From positions 25,004,269 through 25,068,268 of the forward strand of contig OZ007579.1 of the NCBI GenBank assembly GCA_963931925.1: 64,000 nucleotides of DNA. Reading direction: 5' to 3'. This stretch comes from Onchidella celtica. Lineage: Eukaryota > Mollusca > Gastropoda > Systellommatophora > Onchidiidae. The notes under the pieces were generated by a model. That model did no database searches. It worked only from the letters and a program-made list of their open reading frames with translations, and had not been told where the DNA came from. Made by a program: the position numbers and the translations under genes. Positions 35,726-47,211 of this stretch are shown piece by piece (the first letter of the stretch is position 1; each line of letters opens with the position of its first letter).

Positions 35726-37057
35726 AACACAGTAATGCACATGGTCGGTCAGGAAGACAACAAAAAGGGGATCAGCAGACAAACATGACACATGTACATT
35801 TTATAATCACTCAAGGTGGTTTACAATACAGAGGCTGACACTATGACAGCTTAGATTGTGACTTGTCACGCTTCCTTAAAATTATTGTAATGGTTTTTGA
35901 CAACATTTCAGGAGAAGCCAAAAACTGTTTTATTTTAGCACAACTGGTCTAGTAAAGATGACTTTTTAAAAAGTTTGTTATTCGATTATTTTTCAGCTTA
36001 TGAGTGTATAACCAAGATCATTCGATGCCGCTTTAAAAAGTTGAATAATATACGGGCAACAGAGAGAGAGATTTCGAATGTTTGAGTCACCACAGTCTTG
36101 GTGACGGTATGTACCCTGCGTATGTAATCATTTCCACATTATAAATCAGATTAGAAGTAATTCCAATTAAAATAAAAGCAATCTCTTTTCTCCGTGGGGT
36201 TTGCGGTGGGGGGGGGAGTGAGTAGAGAGAAGGAGAAGTGCTACATTTGTTTTTTCTTATCATGTCCATCAAAGATCAATCAAAGAATTCGTCCTGTTAC
36301 CGATCGACGTCGCTGGCACGGACGATTTCTTAAGCACAATACAAGTAATGTTCTCACCTAAATCGCATTTACAAAAAAAAAAAAAAGAAATAAAAAGATT
36401 TCTTTATCCTATCGACCAGCTGGATTATTTCTGTGTATTCGTTCTGTTATCTAATCCAGCACTGCCTTGGCCGTTTCCAACAATGATTTCAGGACGCATG
36501 ACAAGTGCACGCCGAGGCTTGTGCTACTTATGGCAGTCAACTGATAAATTTGTGACTGTAAACGGTGAACGATAGCGTGTTTGTTCGTTAGAGAATAATC
36601 TTTGGGTATTATCATCGTTACAGAAGGGATCGGTTGTTCATTTGAAAGACACGGAGGAGCAGAGCGAGAGAGACATAATGGGAAAGAGAGAGGGGGAAGA
36701 GAAAGAGGAGAGGGGAGAGGGAGAGAGAGAGAGGGAGGGGGAGATAGGGGAGGGAGAGAGGGAGGGAAGAGAGATAGAGAGACATACAGACAGATCTGGT
36801 ACATGAACGTGTATGTATTATTTCAAGGTACGTCACTGTATGGTTGTCTTAAAGCAGCGGCCACGAATGTGACTTTTTCTGCATTTCTATCATAGAGAAG
36901 TAAATGAGAAAGAGAGAGACGAAGTCAGACATGGGCAGACAATTTGTAGACACCGATACAGAAAGAACTAAAATATCTTTGAGAAGAGACCAATAAGAGA
37001 GAGAGAGAGAAAAAAAAAAGAAGAGAAAGAGGGAGAAAAATCTTGTATTCCACTGAC
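35066..37057. repeat. Non-coding stretch with GA repeats
   Basis: G run of about 14 at 35,107-35,120; (GA)n at 35,635-35,722 (longest run 35,692-35,720), 36,655-36,795 and 36,985-37,035; A runs at 35,394 and 36,371. No exon supported. It would be intron 1 of gene A. Confidence 0.6.
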
Positions 37058-37078
37058 CTGTTGCTGTGTGTCAGACAT
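37058..37078 (-). CDS. Gene A, candidate first coding exon (MSDTQQQ)
   Basis: On the minus strand the sequence AGCACCATGTCTGACACACA gives an ATG with an A at -3 neighbour context, followed by seven codons (MSDTQQQ) and a consensus donor CAACAG|GTCAGT in phase 0. That phase matches the acceptor at 29,658. A TATA box lies about 95 bp upstream. No in-frame ATG further upstream is needed. The exon is too short to identify by itself; the call rests on ATG, donor, phase and promoter together. Confidence 0.5.
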
Positions 37079-37170
37079 GGTGCTAATGCTTCTCCCTCTA
37101 TTCAGTCGTAAAAACTTATCAAGAACACCGAACACTCAACACTTCTCTCGTCCGTCTTTTCCTCCTGTAG

Positions 37171-37176
37171 TTTATA
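37171..37176 (-). promoter_or_regulatory. TATA box of gene A (candidate)
   Basis: TATAAA on the minus strand within CTGTTATAAACTACAGG. Transcription would start near 37,140, giving a 5' leader of about 60 bases before the ATG at 37,078. Confidence 0.4.
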
Positions 37177-37178
37177 AC

Positions 37179-38766
37179 AGTTCTGATTGAATATAATATA
37201 TTGTTTTCTAACTTTCACATACACATTCTAATCGTCAGACTCGGCCGTTGCCTCGTACGTTGACAGATGAAAAAAAAAAAGTTCTGACACTGGCAGAGAC
37301 AATGTCAAAAGGAATACAGCAAGCGTTGGCCCGGACTAGGACCGGGTGTCTCCTATCTGGTATGTCGTGACAATAGACAGATTTCTGTTTACCGGCGATT
37401 GACAACAGTGATAGGCCGTCTCACGAGACTTCCCCTTGTACAATACAACAACGCTAAAAGCACTGCCGAAATTTTAGCGTCCGGCGGTAACCACGGGTAA
37501 CAGGGGGTTTAACTCTAGCCCCTGGCCCTTGCTCTTTGAGTCCTACCGCTCGGACCAAGAATGTCCACAGTCTTTACGTTGACCGCCAGCTCTTCATGCA
37601 TGGACACTTATAGTGTTTCCTATTCTTCGCGGGCAGAGGCGTGCTAAACAATGCGGGCTGAAGGGGTCCACTTCATAATAGGTATCGGTATACATATTTC
37701 ATAAACCGCCCCATTAATGCTACGTGAATAAATGCAAATCCGACGGTTCAGAAGTGACACACGGGGCCAAATATAAAGTACTTACTCTCGGAAAGGGTGT
37801 AGGTGTGGGTGTGGGGGGGGGGGAGGGGGGTACGTATGCTTTTCAAACATAATATTGAATTACATGTGCAAAGTTTGGTTTTTACACGCACATGTGCATC
37901 TTTTTATCGTCACTTATTTTTTTTTTTATTTAGGAGTAATCATACTGTAATGGAGATAGAGGGTGAACATGTAAGTATGTAGCTAATGCGTCTCAATGTC
38001 TTTCTTCTCCCTTCCTTATTCCCCCCCCCCCCCACCAAAATACATTTAAAGTCAGCTTTCACACCCGCGCATTTCTGCCTGAAATTGTGGAGCAACAATA
38101 ATTATATTCTGTTAGATTTTGCATTGGATCCAAGCACCGTCATTACCGTGACTTAAACTACAGATCTATAGTTGAACTTGGTACAAGAAAAATGTGCAAG
38201 ATTTATCTTGCTCGGATCGGCCAATATGTACATAAATCGCATACATGTATAAACTACATATTTAATGAAACAGTCCATGCTGACGCTACTGTAAAGTGTT
38301 CAAACATCGAGACCATATATCATGGACATGCACTGTTCTAATTGCCGTGCAAAAGGGGTGGGGGGTCTGAAACCCAGCATATGAAAAGCCTACCTGGAGG
38401 GTAAAAAAAAAATAATAGCCTAAATTGAGTGTACGCGTTACTTCAGAACAGAAAGATAAAGTCCCATTGTCTCGCCTACCTCCCGCCACCCCCACTCTCC
38501 TTTTTTTAGATTATTTTTTTTAAGGGATTGGTGATTAAGCACTAGGCTAATACATGTGTTATGGATATTAAAACAAATTATTATACTTCTGATGTGCTGC
38601 GCTTCGCGAAAGATCCTTTATCGAGGCAGAGATCTGGCTTTTCAATGTTTTTTGAAGTCGCTATGAAAGTTAGAATCAAATTTTCGTACCAGAGAAATGC
38701 TGAATCTTTCTTATTGTAATTTACCTAGACGGTGTCATTACATAAGTTTACATAATGTTTTATAAA
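37179..38766. other. No recognised gene
   Basis: Moderately CpG-containing just upstream of the putative gene A promoter (37,230-37,570), then AT-rich. G run with breaks at 37,811-37,829 and C run at 38,021-38,033. No exon or repeat end supported. Confidence 0.4.
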
Positions 38767-39020
38767 TCGCGGCCTTAGTTCTTGTTTGTTCCAACTCCAC
38801 ATTTTGCACAATTGAGAAATTCGACGTTAAACGTTTGCGGCTTTTTGTATTACGATAAGGAGTTAGAATAAATCTGAACTGTGAAACAGCTTAATAAGTT
38901 GCCACAATGCATTTAAAACAACTGTGAAAGTGTGTATTTTGTTTATACCTCTTCTACATACTAAAAGATCTCCAGTTTTTCAGATATCGGAGATGGAACA
39001 AACAAGAACTAAGTTCGTGA
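38767..39020 (+). mobile_element. TIR MITE family 1, copy e (best preserved)
   Basis: Left TCGCGGCCTTAGTTCTTGTT and right (inverted) GAACAAACAAGAACTAAG form an inverted repeat of about 24 bp with one or two mismatches beyond the first few bases. The interior follows the order of copies a-d. Length about 254 bp. Non-coding. TA flanks are not preserved here. Confidence 0.8.
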
Positions 39021-40480
39021 TGTACTAAACTCTAACTTGGGGCAATGAGCGGAACATTTTCTAAGAGGTGAAACAAAAGTGGCAATGAAAATGGAAAAAA
39101 GAGGGAACGAAAAAACAAATGGAAATTTGGAAATTAAAAGCAAACACGTTCTTGTTTGTTGGCAGGATGCTTAATTAACTAAAGAAAACAGCTTGTCCGG
39201 AATGTAGGGACAGACTTAAATTAAAATGAAGAATAGCAATAACATACAACCTGATATGCTTGAACATCATCATAAGATGGTTGGGGGGGGGGGGGGGCAA
39301 TGTTACAGACTTTCTAAAATGTTATGAAAAAAAACGGAAGAAAATGTCAGTGTAACATTACCCCCCCCCTCCCCACACACACACACAAACATAGCCTACC
39401 CCCCCCCCCCCCAAGAAAAAAAACCGACCCCAACAAAGAGTAACGCCTCTGTCCTAAAGACAGAATGTGACAAACAAAGGAAACAGCACAAGCCCTGCCT
39501 CAACAATCAGTTTACGACCGCTAGTCGATCGATCGATCTGAGAAACAATGATCGATTTGGGTTACTCGTTCACTGATCGCTGACCGGATGTTTGCAGTGG
39601 GCAGCGCTTGCTCGATGGGCTACTTTTGTCTGCTGCTCAGACTCGTTTGGGTGTCTCGTCTGCCTAATCGAAACAGTTTTGACAAAAAGACAAGGGTCGT
39701 GAAGATTGGCAAGCGAGAGAATCAGAAAAGTATTCTTCAGGGCCTATGCAAAGCTGGTACATGTAATAGACTCAGGCCAGGCGGGAAATGTAGGCCTCCA
39801 TTTTAAACTGCTCATTAAATAGTTCTGTAATTAGCGCTAAATATCATATTATAAAGGAAATAAGGCCTGCAATGTAATCACAAAAGACTTTTTAACCGCT
39901 GAGCCTTAAATTCTACCAAATATCATATTAAGCATAGAAAGGCGTAAAGCTGCACATGCATACATTATTTTAAAACGTCTTTAAAAGGGCTCTACATATT
40001 AATACATGTACTTTATTTGATTTTGAGCCAGAACTGAGTTGAACAGAAGAAGTGTTCCGACATTTTGAGCCAGAAAAAAAGGCGCATTTCCTTGAGTTTA
40101 TTTGAAAAGTATGACCGGAAATTTATTTATTTCTATGCCTCAATTTACACATTGGTGATATATCATCTGTGTATTGCCGAGTCAATGGGCCCATCAGTAT
40201 ATCCTAAAAAAAATGTATTCATCTAAATTTTATCTGTATTAATCTTTTGTGTTAAGCTTGAAATTATGGCATCCGTTAAGGAAATCCGTTGCGTAGGCCT
40301 GACGTCAAGTTTGCGCAGAGGAATGACATCTTTCCTGTGTCGATCCGCTGGTTGCGACACCCCGCCGACCTTGGTTTGGTGTAGGGAGCCCAGGTAATCC
40401 TACCAATCTTACAGTTATCCTATATAAATCTGATGTAGAATGTTGGCTAGGCAGTCTGTGCTAAAAGGTCCCCCTTGACT
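39021..40480. other. No recognised gene
   Basis: C and G homopolymer runs at 39,283-39,297 and 39,361-39,412, and a small GATC repeat (CGATCGATCGATC) at 39,525-39,537. No exon supported. Confidence 0.4.
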
Positions 40481-40710
40481 GTATTTAGAATATCCCTATT
40501 CTTTACCATGTATTTAGAATATCCCTATTCTTTACCATGTATTTAGAATATCCCTATTCTTTACCATGTATTTAGAATATCCCTATTCTTTACCATGTAT
40601 TTAGAATATCCCTATTCTTTACCATGTATTTAGAATATCCCTATTCTTTACCATGTATTTAGAATATCCCTATTCTTTACCATGTATTTAGAATATCCCT
40701 ATTCTTTACC
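40481..40710. repeat. Perfect 29-bp tandem array, eight units
   Basis: Units starting GTATTTAGAATATCCCTATT lie at 40,481, 40,510, 40,539, 40,568, 40,597, 40,626, 40,655 and 40,684, exactly 29 bp apart. I see no differences between units other than the truncated last end. There are no unique spacers, so it is a minisatellite and not a CRISPR array. Confidence 0.97.
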
Positions 40711-42398
40711 AAAGCCCTCTCCCCACCATTTCTGGGGAGTAGGCTCCTTCAAAATCGTAAGCCCTTGCCAACTGGCCCCACCTTCCCGCGTGAATTAACC
40801 ATTATGCAAAATAAGCACGTGCTTAGGGCATCAAAGGGGTTGGGGGCACCACGGAAAGGGATCAAGAGGAGGAGGGGTTCCCTCAAACTTTTTTTCCGGT
40901 GCCAGAGATAAATCTTGTATCGCCACTTTTTTGCACAATTGTTGACAAAGTAGAAACTCAGATGAGCAGGAAAGGAAAGGTGTACAAAGAAATAGCGGAC
41001 ATATTTCTTGTCTAACGGATGTACCAAATAAAGTAACGGGAGGTCTTCCGCCCGTCCGCGCCATAATTTTTACCGATATTAAGTAAAGCTTACGGTTACA
41101 CATTGTCACTGTTATCAATTTAAACTCATAACATGTGGAATAGTCAGATGGACCTAGGGCGTGAGGGTCTAGTCAGTTTGTACCAATGGGCGGTAGTCAG
41201 ATTGACTAATTTCCAAAGCAACTTCCTCATCTCATCTACCGAAAGGTACTCGCAGTATTGTCAAAAACCAATCGATGATTAAATCAGACGACTTAAACAC
41301 CAATCCTCAGAAGTCCTTAAATTTTCTCCACAAAAAATGTTTTTAATTTGATTTTTTAAGCCTTTAAATAGTGTTTAATTTTCAAAATGTGTCAAAAAGC
41401 CTTTAAAAAGTCCTTAAAATACCAGATTGTCATAACTTCCTTCGTTATCTTGTGCGGCAAAAAAAATTTAGCTTTTTCTTTTTGGTGTCTTTGATTTAAG
41501 TGGTCATCTCGTCGATTTTCGGCTAGATTGACCAATAACGGCTATGACAGCCCGCCAAAGCACTTTAACAATGTAAAGTATGTAACGAGAAGTTGTTTTA
41601 TTGCAGATACATGTACTTAAACATAACATCTTAGGACATTCGTAAACAAGTTGAGATTAGTAATGAAAAACCCTTTAAAAAAAAAAAGTCTTAACTTTTG
41701 TCCGAAGAAGTCCAAAAAGTCCTTAATTCTGATTTTCAAAGATGTGTGCGAATCATTAAATTGTGTTTCTCAACCCCCTTTGACCCCCCCCCCCCTTCCA
41801 TATACCGGTAGTTTTATTCCAAAGGAAATGTACCTTACGCCTACTATTTTTTTGCCCCCCCCCCCACCCACCCACCCAAGACCCTTCTAGCGTCCACATA
41901 TTTATGGATACATAGGAAAAGCCGGTGTTTTATTGAGAAATCGTCACCGCAAGATACAAGTGCTCCACCTCCCTGGACTCCACTTTTGAGAATTTTTACA
42001 TCAAAGTTTGAGCTCTTACTGAACAAGAGCAGTTGCGTAGGGTGGGTTGTGGGGAGTTTCGATCCTGCACGATAATAATAACGCAATGGGTAACAATAAT
42101 AATAATAATAAGATTAGCAGGACCCTGGGGGGGGGGGTGGGGGACATGTGTGGAATGTTCCCGAAAACAACAGGCAAGCAGATAGACGTTTGTAACATAG
42201 CAAACACAAATATAATAGCCAAAACTTTGGGAGGAGTAGGCTACCTTGAGTCACACAATAAAGATATTTCAAGGACGCCACTTTAGAACCGGCTGTGAGC
42301 AGGGGGTCACACGGGGGCTCTGTCCCCCCCCCCCCCCAGTGCGAGTTAGTCCTCAAGATAGATGTTTTTATAGTAAATGCACTGCTCATCGATTAGCA
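40711..42398. other. Mostly unique non-coding sequence with one orphan TIR
   Basis: At 41,038-41,063 GGGAGGTCTTCCGCCCGTCC matches the terminal repeat of the MITE at 42,407-42,586, but no partner end is found nearby. C runs at 41,785-41,796, 41,856-41,865 and 42,325-42,338. A (AAT)n at 42,095-42,112. No exon. Confidence 0.5.
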
Positions 42399-42406
42399 CT
42401 TAGAAC

Positions 42407-42586
42407 GGAAGGTCTTCCCCCCGTCCGCGCCACTTACCAAAAACCTCCGCTAACCCGCGCTTTCGTTCTTTCTTTCTTCATTCTTTGTCCCATACAAATA
42501 CTAAACCCAACCTTTTGATAAGCCCGCTCAAAAGTCCCCTCTTTAGTGTGTTTTCTTGACTGGCGCGGACGGGCGGAGGATCTCCC
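42407..42586. mobile_element. MITE with 8-bp target duplication
   Basis: A 180-bp element with 26-bp terminal inverted repeats (22 of 26 matching) ending in the common block CCCGTCCGCGCCA. It is flanked by a perfect CTTAGAAC at 42,399-42,406 and 42,587-42,594. An 8-bp duplication points to a hAT-like or related transposase acting in trans. No coding capacity. Confidence 0.9.
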
Positions 42587-42594
42587 CTTAGAAC

Positions 42595-43492
42595 ATAAAT
42601 ATGTGCCCGACTACAGCTGTGTAATTCAAATGGTACTCCTTCCACAAGTTTAAAGTAACAAATCTTACCTTTAGTAGTCCATCACCTTCAAATAATCCAC
42701 AGTGTGACAATTCAGTAATCCACAAAACGTATTTCAAAAACACAAAACACAATAGACACACTTGGCTATAGCTAGATTTCTAGATCTATACATCCGTAGA
42801 AATGATATCACAACGTTTACATCCAGCCTGAAATTATTATGTCTCCACAATTTCTTCATGAAATGAGAAAAACATTTCCAGACGCTGGATCCAAATCATT
42901 ATCTTCATAATTTTGTCATGATCTGAGGAAAGCATTTCCAAACATTAGAGCTTAATCAAATAGATTTTAAAATGAGCCTCATTATATTATTAATGGCGAC
43001 ATTCAGAAATCAGAACCCGTTGTAAAAACGAATGGCGTGTGGAATTTTTTGAAAAATGAAAATCGCTCACAACAGACACGCTATCAACACACCGACAAGA
43101 CCTTGTTGTTTCAAGGGACAAATTTTTTATTTTTTTTAAAGGATGTGTTTACTTTCGTTATGAAAAGAAAAGTTAAAGCTAAAGTGTTTTTTGAAATGGG
43201 ATTATTTCATGCAATGTTGGTTTGTGACCATCTACGAAGCAGAGACTTCACAACCAGGCTACAAATGACATTGGTGTTGCTGTTGTTTTTAAAAAAATAT
43301 TAATCCTTCCTCTTTCATCCCCGCCTCCACGTACGTTTTTCTCACCCTCCTCCTCCCCACCCCCCAAAAAAAAACGAACAACACCCCCCCCCCCCTCTTC
43401 CCGACCATCTTTTAACGAGCGTACAGCCATGAGAATAGTGAATGTCCATGACATAGCTTTAAACAATTGAAGGGTTTAGAATCAGAATGGGT
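42595..43492. other. No recognised gene
   Basis: AT-rich; C-rich tracts at 43,355-43,400. Two related short segments around 42,827-42,870 and 42,895-42,950 share GAGGAAAGCATTTCCAAAC-like words, a local duplication of about 75 bp. Confidence 0.4.
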
Positions 43493-43574
43493 CTATGTGC
43501 CATTGGCACTTGGATTCCGTGTAATTCTGACCCCGTCGTCAGAATTACATGGGATCTAAGTGCCGCGCCTATGT
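43493..43574. other. Long imperfect hairpin
   Basis: Arms 43,493-43,531 and 43,538-43,574 pair over about 37 bases around a 6-base loop. The inner 10 bp (GTAATTCTGAC with its complement) are perfect, the outer arm has few mismatches. An A run follows at 43,579-43,592. It may be a snap-back element or a pre-miRNA-like hairpin. Confidence 0.7.
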
Positions 43575-44660
43575 ACTAAAAAAAAAAAAAACCGTGTAAT
43601 GCTAACCTATTCAATAAATAATGTTCTAAAATATTATTGCATGGGCTACATGTATTTGACTATTTCATAAGAAACAAAATAGTTTGACTGATATGTAGGA
43701 TGTATCTCTTCTCCACCCCCCCCCCTCCCCGGCCCCTTTTTCCCCCTGCCTTGTCTGAAATTCATCACACTAGTTAGAGTACGAGGCTCATTCTCCACCC
43801 CATCCCAATCCACATGTGTATGCTGTCTCTAAAGATGTTCAACAACAACGTCACTGTACGACATCTTTGCTTTTCTCATAATTATTTGATATGCTGGTGA
43901 ATCCCTACCCCCCCCCCCCTCCACCCCCACCCCTTCCCCCCTTCCGAGCTATGGGTGGCCGTTTGGACTTTCTTCTTGTTGCTTTTTGTCGTTTTCTTGT
44001 TGTTTTCAAATTTGTAATCTATTAGGGTTCTTTCTTCTTCTTCTTCTTCTGCGTTCCCCATCATGGCGGACGTCAAATCTTTACTCCAATCCTCTGCAAG
44101 AAAGCAGCTGTTCTCTTCAATTGTTCCAAGCTGCCATACAGCTTCTCCCTGACAGGCGTGGCCTCAGGCCAATGGGCTGGGGTTCTTTCGATATGTGGTA
44201 TCTATTCCTTTAAAACGCAAAATCCGGATTACAAAAAAATGGTGATTATGGTTATTTTCATCTCCAAGATCTATCGTACAGGGAATATTATTTCCAGGAA
44301 GGAAATGAAACGCCACAAAGGTCTCAGTTACTCACTGCAAAAACAACAACAAAAACAAGCAAGCGTCCGAAAAGCCTTCCAGTTGTATAGAAAGGTTTGG
44401 TTTTATTGTTGTTGTTGTTGTTGACGGTGGTAATGATGATTATTATTAATATTATTATTATTATTATGGTATTATTTAGTGAGATTAGAGTACACAATAA
44501 TATTAGTATTGTTGTTGTTGTTGTGGTTTTATGGGGCGGTGAGGGCGGCCATTTAAAGGTTTGAAACTATCACATTCATTACAGTTTGATAATTTCATTC
44601 TTTCGCGTCTTGCATGGGAATCAATAGTATATAAACACTGTGTGAGGCTTCCCTCTGTAT
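43575..44660. repeat. Non-coding stretch with trinucleotide repeats
   Basis: C-rich tracts (43,715-43,745, 43,907-43,940), CTT repeat near 44,033-44,050, GTT at 44,405-44,423, ATT at 44,441-44,466 and GTT at 44,507-44,524. No exon. Confidence 0.6.
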
Positions 44661-45351
44661 CTATTATATATTTCAGTAACTTGCAACCTTTGGCATGACT
44701 AACTGACCAAACTATACACTCTTCAGGCCTTAAATTTGACAGGAAGGTGGCAATTGAGATAAGGAAGATCATGGCTATAATTAAAAGTTGTTTACTTCAA
44801 GCATTTATTTTTAAAAAATAACAATGTTTATTGCTATGTAACATCTGTATTTTTGCATGTTTGTTTCGTAATGTATAGTACCGTGCATGCCATAAAAAGT
44901 AATCGTATCAAGCGTTCAGTTTGGTGCGCATGAGTTCTGAAGCAAGACTGTAGTTTATTACTTATATTATACTAGAGAGGGGGGGGGGGGAGGTGGGATC
45001 ACATGATTGTTTATTCTGGGCAATGCCCGGTAGCTCATTTAGTCTATTATATATTTCAGTAACTTGCAACCTTTGGCACGAGTAACTGACCAAGCTATAC
45101 ACTCTCCAGGCCTTAAATTTGGCAGGAAGGTGGCAATTGACATAAGGAAGATCATGGCTATAATTAAAAGTTGTTTACTTCAAGCATGTATTTTTAAGAA
45201 ATAACAATGTTTATTGCTATGTAACATCTGTATTTTTGCATGTTTGTTTCGTAATGTATAGTACCGTGCATGCCATAAAAAGTAATCGTATCAAGCGTTC
45301 AGTTTGGTGCGTAGTGTTCTGGTGCGCATGTGAGGTATGAAGCAAGACTAG

Positions 45352-45438
<87 letters not shown>

Positions 45439-45443
45439 CAGAG
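44661..45443 (+). repeat. 383-bp tandem duplication
   Basis: Unit 1 (44,661-45,043) and unit 2 (from 45,044) share CTATTATATATTTCAGTAAC and the following 300 bp with few changes. Each unit runs into a GA- or G-rich tract and then a GC palindrome (GGGCAATGCCCGGTAGC in unit 1). Unit 2 is broken by the LTR at 45,444-46,635 and resumes at 46,641 with the same tract and palindrome (CCGGGCAATGCCCC). Confidence 0.85.
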
Positions 45444-46635
45444 TGTCACGAGTGGAGTGAGCGATAGTTAATAATTACGGGGGGAAAGGAGGAGAGTAAA
45501 ATTAACGCACGTAGACAAGTAAGGGAAAGGCGTGCCTGTTATGAGTAGTGGGGGGTCTGAATGAGGCGAAAGCGCTGTATTACTATCACTGCAAGTTAGA
45601 AGGTCCTACTGAACGGACGCAAGAGAAAGCCCAGCGGGCGAACATAAGGGGAGCAGTCGGAAGACGGATGAGAGTGTTCTTTCCAGTGATGACTGGTAGG
45701 TAGAACGTTGATTGATAATTATGATTGATGTATTATATTATATTCGTCTATTACCATGATGTAAATAAGTATATGTGAGGAATGTGGAAGTCCTTGATAT
45801 TGGATATAGCAATGTGCGCCATGAGCGATAGATGAAAGTTGAGTTCATGGATTTGTAGCGCGAGTGAGTAGTGTGTACTCCGATGGAGGTGTGTTACCGT
45901 AAGATGGTTGGTGAGTGAATGTGAACTATTGTGTGTACGCTTCATGGGTTGTAAGGAGAGGTGGAGTGAATAGAAATGGTAGGGTATTATACCAATGTAA
46001 TGTTATTCTTGTAGGTGTCGGGGACGGGCTAAACAGCCGCCTCGGTGAGCACAGGGGATAGGCCAGCATAGGGCCGGAGGCCACACATAGGCCAGAAGTG
46101 AGGCTGTCGGTGCAGGACAGTAGAGGCACATAAAGTCGTGGCAGTCTGGCCACGGACAGGGACGTAGATATGAGCGTGAATGTGATAATGTACTATTGCC
46201 ATGTTGATGGGCTATTGAAATGATAATGGACTACTGCCATGTTGATGGGCTATTGAAATGATAATGTGCTATTGCCCTGCTGAGGTGCTAGTGGAATGCT
46301 AAGGTGTATGACAATAGGAAGGTGATATTGAGAGACTGCGGTGCCAGTGAATTATTAATGTGCTATTAAGACCCTGAGGGGAGAGGCTGAGGCCGAAGTG
46401 CCTTTAGGAAGTAACTACCGGGTTGTGGATCCGAGGAAGAGTGCATGTGAGAATAAGGCCGTTGTACGGCAGTTAATTTCAATAATATAATGTATGTAAT
46501 TGCGCTATTATCTGTATAATTATGTTTAATAAATGTGTGAGTCTGATGGGTTGTTCTGTTAAGTGTTAAACTTGTTCGTTCGGGATTGTTGTCCTGTCAT
46601 AACTTATTACATCTCCCAGTCTGGGATTTGTGACA
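45444..46635 (+). mobile_element. Solo LTR, family AB, copy 1
   Basis: Starts TGTCACGAGTGGAGTGAG, ends TGGGATTTGTGACA, with a perfect 5-bp duplication CAGAG at 45,439-45,443 and 46,636-46,640. AATAAA at 46,528-46,533. The 1,192-bp sequence aligns along its length with 48,789-49,985. It lies in the GA tract of the second unit of the tandem duplication. No internal retrotransposon sequence flanks it. Confidence 0.93.
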
Positions 46636-46637
46636 CA

Positions 46638-46640
<3 letters not shown>

Positions 46641-46713
<73 letters not shown>

Positions 46714-46755
46714 CACATGATTGTTTATTCCGGGCAATGCCCCGCAGGACATCTA
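46641..46755. repeat. GA tract and GC palindrome, remainder of unit 2
   Basis: Completes the tandem unit interrupted by the LTR: GA/GACA repeat, a G run, then CACATGATTGTTTATTCCGG and the palindrome, ending CATCTAGTA. Confidence 0.85.
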
Positions 46756-47078
46756 GTATGTAATACACAAGATCATAATAAAAAATAATGGAAATTTTCG
46801 ACCAGACCTGAAAGGGGGGGGGGGGTAGGATCGAGTACCTAGACTTCTCGGATAAGGACGAAAAAATTCGGAGGGCCCATGTGCACGTTGCGCACGTTAA
46901 AGATACCTTGGCAGTTGGAAATCGTAAAGAGCAGGCCGAAAGGCCGCTGCCGGGCAAAATTGAAATTAATAGATTAAAATATCACCCCCCCCCCTCCCCG
47001 CCAGAACAGAAATAATAAAACAAGTAAAGTGAGGTGTAAATGCCAAGGGCAGCGAACCTCCTAAAATAAAGCGAAGTG
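46756..47078. other. No recognised feature
   Basis: G run at 46,815-46,826 and C run at 46,985-46,998 only. Confidence 0.4.
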
Positions 47079-47211
47079 GTTATTTTCAAGGCATGCCTTG
47101 GAACTAACAGCGTTATTTTCAAGGCATGTTTCATTGACCAATCAGAAGCTGCTAAGGTATGCCTTGAAAATAACGCTAGAGTTAGTTTCAAGGTATGCCT
47201 TGTAAAATAAC
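47079..47211. mobile_element. Foldback MITE with nested inverted repeats
   Basis: Outer arms: GTTATTTTCAAGGCATGCC and its inverted relative GGTATGCCTTGTAAAATAAC. Inner arms: AGCGTTATTTTCAAGGCATG and TATGCCTTGAAAATAACGCT, separated by about 30 bp that includes GACCAATCAGAAGC. The whole 133 bp can fold on itself. Non-coding. Confidence 0.85.

Noticed and set aside
40481..40710. CRISPR-like regular array
   Set aside because: 29-bp units are directly adjacent with no spacers, and the genome is eukaryotic.
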